Below, one piece after another: positions 4,977 to 5,747 of a DNA stretch of 5,747 nt. Position numbers and translations under genes: made by a program. The stretch covers positions 1 through 5,747 of the forward strand of contig JAHENN010000044.1 of NCBI GenBank assembly GCA_018609665.1, written 5' to 3'. Numbering within the stretch: the first letter of the stretch is position 1; each line of letters starts with the position of its first letter. The DNA comes from Haloarculaceae archaeon. GTDB lineage: Archaea > Halobacteriota > Halobacteria > Halobacteriales > Haloarculaceae. A model generated the notes under the pieces. The model searched no databases and was not told the DNA's origin. It saw only the letters and a program-made list of their open reading frames with translations.

Positions 4977-5677
4977 CGGGCGACGACCGCCTCGAGCAGC
5001 TCCGCCAGCGCCGCCGCCGACTTCTCCAGCAGCCGCTCGCCCAGCGCCGCGTCCCCGTCGCGGGGGTCCCCGACGACGCCGCTGTCGGTGAACTCCGCGG
5101 AGTCGTGTGCGAGGTTCGTCCCGTGGAGCCACTCGCCCCACCCCTCGGCGGCGCCCTCGGCGGCCCGCTCGGTACGCTCCTCGCGAATCAGCTCCGGCCG
5201 GAGATGCCGGACGAGCGACGTCTCGGCGGGGCCGGCGTGGCCCATCTCGTCGCCGACGGCGTCGAACCAGGTGTACGGGACGGCGTACCCCGGGCCGTCG
5301 CGGCTGAACCGCCCGCAGACCTCCCGGAGGGCGTCGACGTTGCCGCCGTGGCCGTTGACGACGACCACCCGGTCGAGGCCGTGACCCGCGAGACTCGCCA
5401 TCGTCTCGCGGACGTACGCGCGGAAGGTGTCCGGCGTGACCCACAGGGTGCCGTCGAAGGCACGGTGCTCCTCGGCGACGCCGACCGGTATCGTCGGGCC
5501 GACGAGGACGTCGCCGGCGTACCGCCCGGCGCCGGCCTCGGCGACGGCCTCGGCGGTCATCGAGTCGACCCCCAGCGGCGCGTGGGGGCCGTGCTGTTCG
5601 GTGCTGCCGACGGGCAGCAGCGCGGCGTCGGCGTCGGCGTCGCGGACGTCGGTCCACGTTGCTTCGGGGAGCTTCAT
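4973..5677 (-). CDS. Creatininase-superfamily metal amidohydrolase, 234 aa (possible ArfB)
   Basis: Predicted cytoplasmic metal-dependent amide hydrolase. The creatininase fold is indicated by LLPVGSTEQHGPHAPLGVD (20-38), which carries the likely metal ligands Glu27, His29 and Asp38. Further conserved elements are VNGHGGNVDALREV (107-120), with His110, and GHAGPAETS (146-154), with Glu152. The family covers several activities: creatinine amidohydrolase, the mycofactocin peptidase MftE, and the archaeal ArfB deformylase, which acts on a formylamino-pyrimidine made from GTP on the way to riboflavin and F420. In a haloarchaeon ArfB is a reasonable candidate, but the motifs I can see do not separate the subfamilies. 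The start at 5677 gives a normal family N-terminus and lies about 26 bases from a TATA-like element. The gene converges on the small acidic protein gene, overlapping its end by four bases (4973-4976). No residue expected to bind metal appears to be missing. Confidence 0.9.
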   Translation of the reverse strand: MKLPEATWTDVRDADADAALLPVGSTEQHGPHAPLGVDSMTAEAVAEAGAGRYAGDVLVGPTIPVGVAEEHRAFDGTLWVTPDTFRAYVRETMASLAGHGLDRVVVVNGHGGNVDALREVCGRFSRDGPGYAVPYTWFDAVGDEMGHAGPAETSLVRHLRPELIREERTERAAEGAAEGWGEWLHGTNLAHDSAEFTDSGVVGDPRDGDAALGERLLEKSAAALAELLEAVVAR

Positions 5678-5700
5678 GCCGAGGGTTGGCGGCGCCGTCG

Positions 5701-5706
5701 CTTGTA
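5701..5706 (-). promoter_or_regulatory. Candidate TATA element of the creatininase-family gene
   Basis: The minus strand reads TACAAG, about 26 bases before the ATG at 5677, at the usual leaderless distance but with a weak match to a TATA box. It is part of the 16-base segment at 5701-5716 that matches 3018-3033 with one mismatch. The remaining upstream bases (5717-5747) hold a second AT-leaning spot (GTTTACG, about 5736-5742) and no recognisable gene start on either strand. Confidence 0.35.
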
Positions 5707-5747
5707 GCCGGCGGTCGACGCGAAGAAGAGCGCCCGTTTACGCGATC

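Noticed and set aside
4368..5657. Minus-strand open frame of 429 codons across the creatininase-family and small acidic genes
   Set aside because: It is Arg/Gly-rich and in the wrong frame for the creatininase motifs, which read cleanly in another frame from 5677 to 4973.
1..5747. Search for CRISPR arrays, tRNA or rRNA genes, transposases, phage genes, integration sites and toxin-antitoxin pairs
   Set aside because: I saw no regularly spaced repeats, tRNA-like cloverleaf with a conserved T-arm motif, transposase or integrase motif, or paired small genes. The content is ordinary chromosomal housekeeping.

Overview
The window looks like chromosome from a halophilic archaeon (class Halobacteria). 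The DNA is very GC-rich with G/C-ending codons. The soluble proteins are strongly acidic (Asp/Glu-rich). AT-rich TATA-type boxes lie about 24-28 bases before several start codons with no Shine-Dalgarno sequence, which is the leaderless-transcript pattern common in haloarchaea. An archaeal-type translation factor (aIF2 beta with a TRAM domain) and an archaeal-type dihydroneopterin aldolase support this. The genus cannot be told from the sequence alone.

Layout, left to right. 1-158 is a gene-free end with a C-rich tract and a possible T-run terminator. 159-2141 (minus) encodes a complete 660-residue single-chain aconitase with its own TATA box and a 6-bp perfect inverted repeat touching the start codon. 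2142-2342 is a 201-base spacer. 2343-2954 (minus) encodes translation initiation factor aIF2 beta with zinc ribbon and C-terminal TRAM domain. 2955-3044 is a 90-base divergent promoter region. 3045-3389 (plus) encodes an MptD-type dihydroneopterin aldolase. 3445-4506 (plus) encodes a multi-pass membrane protein of unknown function. 4584-4976 (plus) encodes a small acidic helical protein that resembles a haloarchaea-specific family of unknown function (probably DUF5790). 4973-5677 (minus) encodes a creatininase-superfamily metal amidohydrolase, possibly the ArfB deformylase. Its stop codon shares the palindrome CTAG with the stop codon of the preceding plus-strand gene. 5678-5747 is its upstream region.

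The genes are mostly separately promoted housekeeping genes: TCA cycle, translation initiation, pterin/folate-type cofactor synthesis, a possible flavin/F420 precursor step, and two unknowns. There is no tRNA, rRNA, CRISPR array, transposase, phage gene, toxin-antitoxin pair or other mobile or defence system that I can support. I see no convincing new multi-gene system. The most useful leads are the inverted repeat at the aconitase start, the overlapping convergent stop codons, two lineage-specific uncharacterised proteins, and a 15-of-16-base motif shared by two promoter regions. The very long open frames antisense to the aconitase and over the membrane gene are by-products of GC-rich codon use.
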